Positions 56,076 through 64,000 of a DNA stretch of 64,000 nucleotides are shown here, in pieces. Positions within the stretch are counted from its first letter, which is position 1. Every line of letters starts with the position of its first letter. A model generated the notes under the pieces. It was not told the DNA's origin. It saw only the letters and a program-made list of their open reading frames with translations, and searched no databases. The stretch is from Moritella dasanensis ArB 0140 (GTDB lineage: Bacteria > Pseudomonadota > Gammaproteobacteria > Enterobacterales > Moritellaceae), in contig NZ_AKXQ01000001.1 in assembly GCF_000276805.1 (NCBI RefSeq), positions 1-64,000 of the forward strand, read 5' to 3'. The position numbers were made by a program, and so were the translations under genes.

Positions 56076-56896
56076 TCAGGCGCGTTTACCGTTTAGCCAA
56101 TAACCGATAACCGTGCGACGTACTAAATAATGATAACTGAGCAAGCTAAGTGTGAGTGTCACGGTTAGGGTAATACTGAATTTAGTCCAGACCGACCAGT
56201 CCAAATGAGCCAATTGTGCGGTGATCCAGATGGCGACCGGTAAATGGATCAGATATACCCAATAGGCGGAATCGGTTAGATACCTTGCAGTCATGTTGTA
56301 TTGATTAAAACACCGCAAAAACCAACCAGTGATCCCCAGCATGAATGCCCACATTAATAAACCGCTAAACAGAACCGCCAATAAATGGGCTGTTATTTGA
56401 CTTAAATGGGTATTGTTAGCCACTTGCTGAATAAAATAGCTGGCGATTGGCAATAGTATGAAAGCGAGCAGTAAATATCGATAGCTGTGCTGCTTAATAT
56501 CCTGTAACCGCGCTTGCTGACCATACAATAACCAGCCACACCAATAAACAAAACCATATGCTAAAAATACCCCGGCATTCGGGATCCAGCGTAAATCACT
56601 GTCGAGTGAACCCGACGACATTGGCAATTTGACCCTCGACGATGATAAATTAATGCGGCAAAAAATCCCGACATTAGAAAAAACACTGGCATGCGAAAGC
56701 TATGGATAATACCGACAAGGATATCGAAAAATACCGATGTAACGGGATCACGATAAGGCCATACTTGGTCAGGCTCATATATCATGTAGCTGACTGCAGA
56801 ATGAATCACCACACCAAGTAACATCATCGTCGCCCTAAGGTGATCTAAAGCGTACAAGCGAGGTACGTTAGTATTTTCTGACATACGTATTTCCAT
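56076..56896 (-). pseudogene. acyltransferase-3 (OpgC/MdoC-like) gene broken by internal deletion and frame change
   Basis: The N-terminal part (56896 to about 56640) encodes a good acyltransferase-3 start: ALDHLRATMMLLGVVIHSAV...FFLMSGFFAALIYHRRG. The C-terminal part (56627 to 56076) encodes the later helices (NAGVFLAYGFVYWCGWLLYG ... YWVYLIHLPVAIWI). They are in different frames, and about 100 central residues normally present in this 360-390-residue family are missing. The junction near 56630 is a deletion, after which neither half can make a full protein. Likely inactive, and probably once modified a periplasmic glucan or other polysaccharide. Confidence 0.82.
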
Positions 56897-57028
56897 TTAA
56901 GTTATCTAAGTCATTTAATTGCTTATTATTTTAACAATATTCGCAAAGCTTAGTAGGTGAAAAAAGTATGGAAATAGGTATTGGTGTTATCGATATATCC
57001 GTTCTGAAATCGTCAGTTTAGTTACTGC

Positions 57029-57088
57029 AATGTTGACAAGATGTAAAAAATGAATGATATTGAATTAAATTCAAACATTGTCGACAAT
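57029..57088. promoter_or_regulatory. candidate GntR operators around the gntR start
   Basis: ATTGTCGACAAT (57077-57088) is a perfect palindrome just inside the gntR coding region. AATGTTGACAAG at 57029-57040 is a degenerate match in the same register, 48 bases upstream. FadR/FCD-subfamily GntR proteins bind such short palindromes, so autoregulation of the prp operon is plausible. Confidence 0.5.
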
Positions 57089-57787
57089 ATTATGCCTTTA
57101 GATGACCCAACAAAAATAGTCGCTGTGACAACAGCAGATAAAGTCTTCGAGCAAATGCAACGTGCCATTGTTGACGGTGAAATACTCGCTGGCAGTAAGA
57201 TCAGTGAACCCGAACTCGCAAAACATTACCAAGTCAGTCGTTCTACCCTGCGTGAAGCATTAAATAGATTAGAGAAATGCCATTTAATTGAGCGTAAAGC
57301 CAATGTTGGTTCACGGGTCGTACAATGTACAACGCAAGGTTTACTCGACCTGTATTTTGTACGCGAAGCGTTAGAAGGTATGGCATGCAGACAAGCGGCA
57401 GAAAATATGACGGATGCCGAGATTGTCGACATGAAAGCCATGCTTAACCAACACGCATCGGCGCAAGCACTGAAAGATGGTGTGGCTTATTATCAAGAAG
57501 AAGGTGATTTAGACTTTCATTATAAAGTCATTTTAGGCAGCCATAATGCCCAACTCATTCATTTGATATGTGGCCAACTCTATCACTTAGTGCGCATGTA
57601 CCGCTGCCAGTTTGGTATGCACAGCCCCAGAGCCAGCCGCGCTTTTTCAGAACACGCCCAAATTATCGAAGCCATTAGTGACCGAGATGGTGAATTAGCC
57701 GAAATGCTCATGCGCCGCCATATAGCTGCTTCACGTAAAAATATTGAAATTAAAATTACACAGCAATTAAAATTACATAGCAATTAA
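57050..57787 (+). CDS. GntR-family (FCD) regulator of the methylcitrate operon
   Basis: 245 residues. The winged helix is at about 22-88 (QMQRAIVDGEILAGSKISEPELAKHYQVSRSTLREALNRLEKCHLIERK). The FCD effector domain (about 97-235) keeps the metal-binding Asp/His pattern (DLDFHYKVILGSH, then ARAFSEHAQIIEAI). In Shewanella-type genomes a GntR protein of this kind replaces the sigma-54 PrpR of enterics and senses a methylcitrate-cycle intermediate. prpB starts 82 bases downstream, after a 17-bp repeat array that covers its 3' end. Confidence 0.9.
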   Translation: MNDIELNSNIVDNIMPLDDPTKIVAVTTADKVFEQMQRAIVDGEILAGSKISEPELAKHYQVSRSTLREALNRLEKCHLIERKANVGSRVVQCTTQGLLDLYFVREALEGMACRQAAENMTDAEIVDMKAMLNQHASAQALKDGVAYYQEEGDLDFHYKVILGSHNAQLIHLICGQLYHLVRMYRCQFGMHSPRASRAFSEHAQIIEAISDRDGELAEMLMRRHIAASRKNIEIKITQQLKLHSN

Positions 57788-57831
57788 AATTACCCAACAA
57801 CTAAAATTGCACAGAAACTAAAATTAAAGAC
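57747..57831. repeat. five 17-bp tandem repeats at the gntR 3' end
   Basis: Five head-to-tail units: AAATTAAAATTACACAG, CAATTAAAATTACATAG, CAATTAAAATTACCCAA, CAACTAAAATTGCACAG and AAACTAAAATTAAAGAC. The first copies encode the C-terminal KITQQLKLHSN of the regulator; the stop codon lies in copy 3. It ends 38 bases before prpB. Confidence 0.9.
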
Positions 57832-57869
57832 AGTAACAGCATCTACCCCAATTCAAGGAGAGTAATAAT

Positions 57870-58772
57870 ATGTCTACACCATCATCGCAACGTTTATCCC
57901 CCGGCGCTAAATTCCGTTTAGCTTTGGCCAACAATAAACCCTTACAAGTGGTCGGTACTATTAATGCCTATTGCGCCATGATGGCAGAACAATTAGGTCA
58001 TCAAGCTATATATCTCTCTGGTGGTGGTGTGGCGAATGCGTCTTATGGACTACCCGATTTAGGCATGACGTCATTGAATGATGTGATTGTCGATGTGCAA
58101 CGTATTACCGCTGCATCGAGTTTACCTTTGCTGGTGGATATCGATACTGGTTGGGGTGGGGCATTCAATATAGCTAAAACTATCCGTGATATGGAAAAAG
58201 CCGGTGCCGCCGCCGTTCACTTAGAAGACCAAGTGGCACAAAAGCGTTGTGGTCATCGCCCAAATAAAGAAATTGTGTCGACCGCAGAAATGGTTGACCG
58301 TATCAAGGCTGCTGTTGATGCGCGCAGTGATCCTGATTTTTTCATTATGGCGCGTACTGATTCATTCGCACAAGAAGGCTTAGAAGCCGCGATTGCTCGA
58401 GCGCAAGCGTATGTTGCAGCTGGCGCAGACGGTATTTTTGCTGAAGCGGTGAAAACCGAAGCGCATTACCGTGCTTTTTCAGCGGCGTTAGATGTGCCAA
58501 TTCTCGCTAATATTACCGAGTTTGGTCAAACCGAATTATGGAATAAAGAACAGCTTGGTGAATGGGGTTGCGCGATGGTGCTTTACCCATTATCGGCATT
58601 CCGCGCGATGAATAAAGCCGCGGAACAAGTGTATAAAACCTTATTGACGGATGGGGATCAAAAAGCCGTGGTGGGCAACATGCAAACACGCATGGATTTA
58701 TATGATTATCTTGGTTATCACGACTACGAGCAAAAGCTAGATACGCTGTTCTCGGAAGGTAAGAATAAATAA
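57870..58772 (+). CDS. prpB: 2-methylisocitrate lyase
   Basis: 300 residues (E. coli PrpB 296). The barrel shows [34 protein letters not shown] and the catalytic-loop motif [11 protein letters not shown] near 128, where the Cys is the active-site base. It splits 2-methylisocitrate into pyruvate and succinate. AGGAGAG lies 8 bases before the ATG. First enzyme gene of the prp operon. Confidence 0.96.
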   Translation: MSTPSSQRLSPGAKFRLALANNKPLQVVGTINAYCAMMAEQLGHQAIYLSGGGVANASYGLPDLGMTSLNDVIVDVQRITAASSLPLLVDIDTGWGGAFNIAKTIRDMEKAGAAAVHLEDQVAQKRCGHRPNKEIVSTAEMVDRIKAAVDARSDPDFFIMARTDSFAQEGLEAAIARAQAYVAAGADGIFAEAVKTEAHYRAFSAALDVPILANITEFGQTELWNKEQLGEWGCAMVLYPLSAFRAMNKAAEQVYKTLLTDGDQKAVVGNMQTRMDLYDYLGYHDYEQKLDTLFSEGKNK

Positions 58773-58971
58773 ACAGTCGAAGGCATAGAAGATATTGAAG
58801 AAATCGACTTTATTAAAGAAATAGAAATGATTAAATAAATAAACATAGAAATCATCAATCGGATCATAGCAAACAGGATGTTGCAGAGTGAGCCAATTGC
58901 AGTCAAAAGCAGTTGCGTATGTAGAGTTGCTATTCGTTTGAAATTAACAGTTTCAATTAATTAAGGGAATA

Positions 58972-60099
58972 ATGATGACAGACAAAAAATTATCAGGCGC
59001 AGGCTTACGTGGTCAAAGCGCAGGTGACACCGCACTTTGTACCGTTGGAAAGTCAGGCAGCGGTTTAACTTATTGCGGTTATGATGTGGCGGATCTGGCC
59101 GAGAACGCAACCTTTGAAGAAGTGGCTTATTTATTGTTTAACGGCGAATTGCCGACACTTGATCAGCTGGAAACTTATAAAGCGCAATTGCATACATTGC
59201 GCGATTTACCGCAATCGTTAAAAGAAGTATTACAACATATACCAGCAGACGCCCACCCAATGGATGTCATGCGTACCGGTTGCTCATTCTTAGGTAATAT
59301 TGAACCTGAAGCTGACTTTTCAGCGCAGCATAAAGCGGCCAATCGTCTACTGGCTGCGTTCCCTGCAATCATGTGTTACTGGTATCGTTATTCTCATGAT
59401 AGCGTGGAAATTGACTGTACAACTGATGAAGCGTCATTGGCTGGTCATTTTCTTAAATTGCTACATGGCGAAGCACCGTCAGTGCAACACCGCCGCGTGA
59501 TGGATGTATCACTGATCTTATATGCAGAGCATGAGTTTAATGCATCGACATTTACGGCGCGTGTTTGTGCGTCAACATTGTCAGATATGTTCTCGTGTGT
59601 AACCGGTGCAATCGGTACGCTACGCGGGCCACTACATGGTGGTGCGAATGAAGCGGCGATGGATATGATCCAAAAATTCACGTCACCAACAGATGCCAAA
59701 ATACAAATGGCCGGCATGCTAGCGCGTAAAGAAAAAATCATGGGCTTTGGTCATGCTATTTACAGTACTTCCGATCCGCGTAATGTGATCATCAAAAAAT
59801 GGTCAGAAAAATTGGCGCATGAACAGGGTGATACCGCGTTATACGACATTTCAGTTGCCTGTGAAGAGTTTATGTGGGATAGCAAAAAACTATTTTGTAA
59901 CGCCGACTTTTTCCATGCATCTGCTTATCATTTTATGGGCATTCCGACGAAACTGTTTACCCCTATTTTTGTCTGTTCACGTTTAACAGGCTGGGCTGCG
60001 CATGTGATGGAACAGCGTGTTAACAACCGTATTATTCGCCCAAGTGCAGATTATATTGGTGCCGAGCCAAGAGTTGTCACACGAATTTCAGAGAGATAA
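58972..60099 (+). CDS. prpC: 2-methylcitrate synthase
   Basis: 375 residues. It condenses propionyl-CoA with oxaloacetate. Citrate-synthase family marks: KSGSGLTYCGYDVADLAENATFEEVAYLLF, GPLHGGANEAAMDM, GFGHAIY (catalytic His) and a final Asp-containing NADFFHASAYHFMGI. The tandem ATGs 58972/58975 follow AAGGGAA. 199 bases from prpB, 6 from acnD. Confidence 0.96.
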   Translation: MMTDKKLSGAGLRGQSAGDTALCTVGKSGSGLTYCGYDVADLAENATFEEVAYLLFNGELPTLDQLETYKAQLHTLRDLPQSLKEVLQHIPADAHPMDVMRTGCSFLGNIEPEADFSAQHKAANRLLAAFPAIMCYWYRYSHDSVEIDCTTDEASLAGHFLKLLHGEAPSVQHRRVMDVSLILYAEHEFNASTFTARVCASTLSDMFSCVTGAIGTLRGPLHGGANEAAMDMIQKFTSPTDAKIQMAGMLARKEKIMGFGHAIYSTSDPRNVIIKKWSEKLAHEQGDTALYDISVACEEFMWDSKKLFCNADFFHASAYHFMGIPTKLFTPIFVCSRLTGWAAHVMEQRVNNRIIRPSADYIGAEPRVVTRISER

Positions 60100-60105
60100 T
60101 GGACT

Positions 60106-62763
60106 ATGAATACTAACTATCGTAAAGCACTGCCTGGCAGTGATCTGGATTATTTTGATACCCGCGCTGCTGTTGACGACATTCAAGCGGGCGCGTATGC
60201 CACCTTGCCGTATACATCTCGAGTATTTGCCGAAAATTTGGTGCGTCGCTGTGAACCTGCAGCATTAACCGCATCTTTAAAGCAACTTATCGAGCGCAAG
60301 CGCGACCTTGATTTTCCTTGGTTTCCGGCGCGTGTGGTATGTCATGATATTTTAGGCCAAACTGCCTTAGTTGATTTGGCTGGCCTGCGTGATGCGATCG
60401 CGGCGAAAGGTGGCGACCCATCCAAGGTCAATCCTGTGGTGCCAACGCAATTAATTGTCGACCATTCATTGGCTGTTGAACATGCGGGTTTTGATCCTGA
60501 TGCGTTTGCAAAAAACCGTGCCATTGAAGATCGTCGTAACGATGACCGTTTCCATTTTATTAACTGGACCAAAACAGCTTTTAAGAATATCGATGTGATC
60601 CCGCCAGGTAACGGCATTCTGCATCAGATTAACTTAGAACGTATGTCACCGGTGATCCAATCTCTGGATGGCGTGGCGTTTCCTGATACCTTAGTCGGTA
60701 CCGATAGCCACACACCGATGGTTGATGCATTGGGCGTGATTGCTATTGGTGTTGGTGGTCTAGAAGCTGAAAGTGTGATGCTAGGTCGTGCGTCATATAT
60801 GCGTTTACCGGACATCATTGGTGTTGAGCTAACGGGCAAACCACCAGCAGGAATGACGGCAACAGATACCGTGTTGGCATTGACAGAATTCCTCCGAGCA
60901 CAGAAAGTCGTTTCCAGTTATCTCGAATTTTATGGTGCAGGTGTGCCGCATCTGACCCTAGGTGATCGCGCTACTATTTCAAATATGACGCCGGAGTATG
61001 GCGCAACAGCAGCACTGTTTTCAATTGATGAACAGACGATCGATTACCTTAAATTAACCGGCCGCGAAGACGAGCAAGTTAAACTGGTAGAAACTTACGC
61101 TAAGCAAACTGGCTTATGGGCAGATGACCTAGCTAACGTTGAGTATGAACGTGTATTAACATTCGATTTATCGACGGTGTGCCGTAATATCGCAGGCCCA
61201 TCAAATCCGCATAATCGTGTGCCCACCTCTGAACTAGCCAAACGTGGTATCAGCGGTAAAGTCGAAAATGAACCGGGTAAAATGCCAGATGGCGCAGTGA
61301 TCATCGCTGCTATCACCAGTTGTACTAATACCAGTAATCCACGCAACATGATTGCAGCAGGTTTGATTGCCCGTAATGCCAATGCACTTGGCTTAACCCG
61401 TAAACCTTGGGTTAAAACATCACTGGCACCGGGTTCAAAAGCAGTGCAACTTTACCTCGAAGAAGCGACATTATTACCTGAACTCGAGCAACTTGGTTTT
61501 GGTATCGTGGCGTTTGCTTGTACCTCGTGTAATGGCATGAGTGGGGCGCTGGATCCGGTTATTCAGCAAGAGATCTTAGATCGCGATTTATATGCCACCG
61601 CGGTATTGTCGGGAAATCGTAACTTTGATGGCCGTATTCATCCACACGCCAATGAAGCTTTTATTGCCTCGCCACCGTTAGTGGTTGCCTATGCAATTGC
61701 CGGGACTATTCGTTTTGATATTGAACGTGATGCACTTGGCTATAATCAGGCTGGCAATGCCATCACCTTGAAAGACATTTGGCCAAATGATGACGAGATT
61801 GATACAGTGCTTAAGGCCAGTGTCAAACCAGAACAATTCCGCCAAGTTTACAACCCCATGTTTGGTACTGCTGTTGGTTCTGATTCTGATGGTGGCTCTG
61901 ATATAGGTTCTGATACCGGCAGTGAGATAGAATGCAGCGTTGATTATGGCGACCAAATAGACCCGCTGTATGATTGGCGTGAAATGAGTACTTATATTCG
62001 TCGACCTCCTTATTGGGAAGGTGCGTTAGCGGGTGAGCGTACTCTTAAAGGTATGCGTCCTCTCGCGGTATTGGGTGACAATATTACCACTGACCATTTA
62101 TCGCCTTCTAACGCCATTATGCTTGATAGTGCAGCGGGTGCGTATTTAGATAAAATGGGTTTACCGGAAGTTGATTTTAACTCGTACGCGACTCACCGTG
62201 GCGATCACTTGACGGCGCAGCGAGCTACCTTTGCTAATCCGAAATTGAACAATGAAATGGTGTTAGAAAACGGTCAAGTTAAACAAGGCTCATTAGCGCG
62301 TATCGAACCAGAAGGCACGGTGACTCGTATGTGGGAAGCGATTGAAACCTACATGGCGCGTAAACAACCACTGATTATCGTCGCAGGTGCAGATTATGGT
62401 CAAGGGTCTTCACGTGATTGGGCGGCGAAAGGCGTTCGTCTCGCGGGTGTAGAAGCGATTGTTGCAGAAGGCTTTGAGCGTATTCACCGTACTAACTTGG
62501 TGGGTATGGGGGTATTACCGCTTGAATTCAAAGTGGGGGAAAGCCGTAAGACCTATGCGATTGATGGCAGTGAAACCTTTGATGTTATCGGTGAACCAAC
62601 GCCTGGATGTGCATTGACGTTAATCATTAATCGTGCAAATGGTGACATGGTTGAAGTGCCTGTTACTTGTCGTCTAGATACCGCAGAAGAAGTGTCTATC
62701 TACAGCGCGGGTGGTGTATTGCAACGCTTTGCACAGGACTTCCTTGAATCAAGTGAAGCCTAA
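60106..62763 (+). CDS. acnD: Fe/S-dependent 2-methylcitrate dehydratase, with low-complexity insertion
   Basis: 885 residues. It is an aconitase-family enzyme that dehydrates 2-methylcitrate to 2-methyl-trans-aconitate, working with PrpF. Iron-sulfur ligands: Cys in ITSCTNTSNP (near 405) and the CTSC pair (near 470). The swivel domain has QGSSRDWAAKG. Between NPMF and VDYGD (about 586-610) lies a Ser/Asp/Gly insertion (GSDSD, GGSDI, GSDTG) absent from usual AcnD (about 865 residues), encoded by three 15-bp repeats. It lies in a surface linker between domains, so the enzyme may still be active. Confidence 0.95.
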   Translation: MNTNYRKALPGSDLDYFDTRAAVDDIQAGAYATLPYTSRVFAENLVRRCEPAALTASLKQLIERKRDLDFPWFPARVVCHDILGQTALVDLAGLRDAIAAKGGDPSKVNPVVPTQLIVDHSLAVEHAGFDPDAFAKNRAIEDRRNDDRFHFINWTKTAFKNIDVIPPGNGILHQINLERMSPVIQSLDGVAFPDTLVGTDSHTPMVDALGVIAIGVGGLEAESVMLGRASYMRLPDIIGVELTGKPPAGMTATDTVLALTEFLRAQKVVSSYLEFYGAGVPHLTLGDRATISNMTPEYGATAALFSIDEQTIDYLKLTGREDEQVKLVETYAKQTGLWADDLANVEYERVLTFDLSTVCRNIAGPSNPHNRVPTSELAKRGISGKVENEPGKMPDGAVIIAAITSCTNTSNPRNMIAAGLIARNANALGLTRKPWVKTSLAPGSKAVQLYLEEATLLPELEQLGFGIVAFACTSCNGMSGALDPVIQQEILDRDLYATAVLSGNRNFDGRIHPHANEAFIASPPLVVAYAIAGTIRFDIERDALGYNQAGNAITLKDIWPNDDEIDTVLKASVKPEQFRQVYNPMFGTAVGSDSDGGSDIGSDTGSEIECSVDYGDQIDPLYDWREMSTYIRRPPYWEGALAGERTLKGMRPLAVLGDNITTDHLSPSNAIMLDSAAGAYLDKMGLPEVDFNSYATHRGDHLTAQRATFANPKLNNEMVLENGQVKQGSLARIEPEGTVTRMWEAIETYMARKQPLIIVAGADYGQGSSRDWAAKGVRLAGVEAIVAEGFERIHRTNLVGMGVLPLEFKVGESRKTYAIDGSETFDVIGEPTPGCALTLIINRANGDMVEVPVTCRLDTAEEVSIYSAGGVLQRFAQDFLESSEA
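61876..61920. repeat. three in-frame 15-bp repeats inside acnD
   Basis: GGTTCTGATTCTGAT, GGTGGCTCTGATATA and GGTTCTGATACCGGC follow one another, each a whole number of codons, and encode the Ser/Asp/Gly insertion. The next 15 bases (AGTGAGATAGAATGC) may be a worn copy. Confidence 0.8.
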
Positions 62764-62797
62764 TGAGGAATTCGATACATGATGGGGAACAGGATAC

Positions 62798-64000
62798 ATG
62801 ATAATAAATAGTAGAGCGTATTTACCACAGCTTAAGATCCCTGCTACTTATATGCGTGGTGGCACCAGTAAAGGCGTGTTCTTTAACCTGCTGGACTTAC
62901 CCGAGGCTGCGCAAGTCGCTGGGTCTGCACGAGATGCGTTATTGCTGCGGGTGATTGGCAGTCCGGATCCTTATGGCAAACAAACCGATGGTATGGGCGG
63001 GGCAACCTCAAGTACCAGTAAAACAGTGATCGTATCGGCAACCGATAAAGCCGATCATGATGTCGATTATCTGTTTGGTCAGGTATCGATTGATAAACCA
63101 TTTGTTGATTGGAGCGGCAACTGTGGCAATTTGTCTGCTGCTGTGGGCTCTTTTGCGATTACCAGTGGTTTGGTTGATGTGAGCCGCATTCCAGAAAACG
63201 GCATTGCTATTGTCCGTATTTGGCAAGCTAATATTGGCAAAACCATTATTGCCCATGTGCCGATGACAAATGGCTTGGTGCAAGAAACCGGTGACTTTGA
63301 GTTGGATGGCGTCACATTTCCTGCCGCGGAAGTGCTGGTAGAATTTATGCATCCTGCAGATGGTGAAGGAACCTGTTCCACAACTAATAATCTGTTCCCG
63401 ACTGGTAATTTGATTGATGACTTGGTTGTGCCTGAATCTGTCGTTGCTGGTGGACAGTTAAAAGCGACGATGATTAACGCTGGTATACCGACTATTTTCA
63501 TTAATGCCGAAGATGTGGGTTACACAGGTTCAGAGTTGCAAGAGGCGATTAATAACGATATTAAAGCGCTGGCTATGTTTGAAGCTATCCGTGCCTATGG
63601 CGCGGTAAAAATGGGCTTAATTACTGATATTTCAGAAGCTGAACAGCGTCAACATACACCTAAAGTTGCGTTTGTGGCTAAGCCTGCTGATTATATATCC
63701 TCAAGTGATAAGCGTATTGCCGCTAGCGATATTGATTTATCCGTGCGGGCTTTATCTATGGGTAAACTACATCACGCGATGATGGGCACGGCAGCTGTTG
63801 CGATTGGTGCTGCAGCTGCAGTACCTGGCACACTCGTTAATTTGGCGGCGGGTGGCGGTAACCGTGATTCGGTCAATTTCGGCCACCCGTCGGGGACATT
63901 ACGGGTGGGCGCACAAGCAAGTGAAGTGGATGGTCAATGGACCGTTACTAAAGCCAGCATGAGCCGCAGCGCACGTATTTTAATGGAAGGTTGGGTGCGT
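62798..64000 (+). CDS. prpF: PrpF, 2-methylaconitate cis-trans isomerase (partial, runs off window)
   Basis: 401 codons visible, no stop before the edge; usual length is about 397, so only a few residues are missing. It begins ATYMRGGTSKGVFF after an N-terminal segment and contains VDWSGNCGNLSAAVG, NLFPTGNLIDDL, AVGAAAVPGTL and a final SMSRSARILMEGWVR, all PrpF marks of the diaminopimelate-epimerase-like fold. It isomerises the AcnD product for the methylcitrate cycle. ATG at 62798 follows ACAGGAT; a GATACATGAT pair (62774-62783, 62793-62802) spans the start region. Confidence 0.95.
   Translation, partial: MIINSRAYLPQLKIPATYMRGGTSKGVFFNLLDLPEAAQVAGSARDALLLRVIGSPDPYGKQTDGMGGATSSTSKTVIVSATDKADHDVDYLFGQVSIDKPFVDWSGNCGNLSAAVGSFAITSGLVDVSRIPENGIAIVRIWQANIGKTIIAHVPMTNGLVQETGDFELDGVTFPAAEVLVEFMHPADGEGTCSTTNNLFPTGNLIDDLVVPESVVAGGQLKATMINAGIPTIFINAEDVGYTGSELQEAINNDIKALAMFEAIRAYGAVKMGLITDISEAEQRQHTPKVAFVAKPADYISSSDKRIAASDIDLSVRALSMGKLHHAMMGTAAVAIGAAAAVPGTLVNLAAGGGNRDSVNFGHPSGTLRVGAQASEVDGQWTVTKASMSRSARILMEGWVR

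Noticed and set aside
7989-57831. CRISPR array or integron repeat family
   Set aside because: The tandem repeats differ in sequence and unit length between loci and have no spacers, cas genes or integrase.
58773-58840. Coding extension of prpB past its stop
   Set aside because: The frame stays open for 21 codons after the TAA and is low in complexity, but there is no sign of readthrough, and the protein is full length at the stop.

Overview
The window is chromosomal DNA of an AT-rich gammaproteobacterium. Gene content and protein similarity (gsk, the yejK/yejL/yejM trio, mrcB, pntAB, the divergent metE/metR pair, prpBC-acnD-prpF, a FabR-type operator in front of a desaturase) point to a cold or marine member of the Alteromonadales/Vibrionales side, such as Moritella, Psychromonas or Shewanella relatives. 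The genus is inference. There is no rRNA, tRNA, CRISPR array, insertion sequence or prophage that I can support.

Layout. 1-1.8 kb: a poorly coding stretch with a small putative zinc-ribbon protein and a decayed fragment of threonine dehydrogenase (tdh). 1.8-9.2 kb: an NfrB/NfrA-type exopolysaccharide operon (c-di-GMP-binding glycosyltransferase, outer-membrane TPR/porin, DUF4434 secreted protein) facing a wecB (nfrC) gene. 9.6-14.8 kb: acyl desaturase under a FabR-like operator, a small unknown gene, inosine-guanosine kinase, PBP4 (dacB) and a YhbQ-like GIY-YIG protein. 14.9-24.9 kb: GMC oxidoreductase, protein phosphatase, yejM-yejL and divergent yejK, an unknown gene, a phasin-like protein, a beta-propeller lipoprotein and a Dabb protein. 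25-33 kb: metE/metR with MetR boxes between them, a double-receiver regulator, a lipoprotein and an OmpR/EnvZ-type two-component pair. 34.3-44.3 kb: pntAB, aspartate aminotransferase, an OFA-family transporter, a small outer-membrane barrel, PBP1b and a TPR lipoprotein. 44.3-48.8 kb: a cNMP/CBS/DUF294 protein coupled to a DnaQ-like exonuclease, then a GNAT and an AraC regulator. 48.9-53.4 kb: a five-gene thiamine-pyrimidine salvage operon under a TPP riboswitch. 53.6-56.9 kb: BCCT transporter, a possibly structured RNA region, an ICMT-like methyltransferase and a broken acyltransferase. 57-64 kb: the methylcitrate cycle operon (gntR-prpB-prpC-acnD-prpF), cut at the window edge within the last codons of prpF.

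How the genes work together. NfrB, NfrA and WecB form one predicted pathway: WecB makes UDP-ManNAc, NfrB polymerises it under c-di-GMP control and NfrA exports it. ThiXYZ, TenA and ThiD import and recycle thiamine pyrimidine breakdown products. PrpB, PrpC, AcnD and PrpF oxidise propionyl-CoA to pyruvate.

The most unusual window-wide signal is a repeated pattern of short imperfect tandem duplications (units of about 11-29 bp, 2-5 copies) sitting on or just after stop codons on both strands. A related 15-bp repeat sits inside acnD and a 6-bp repeat at the thiZ/thiX junction. Other points of note are the desaturase operator, the deleted acyltransferase, the PntB N-terminal extension and the unassigned structured region upstream of the BCCT gene.
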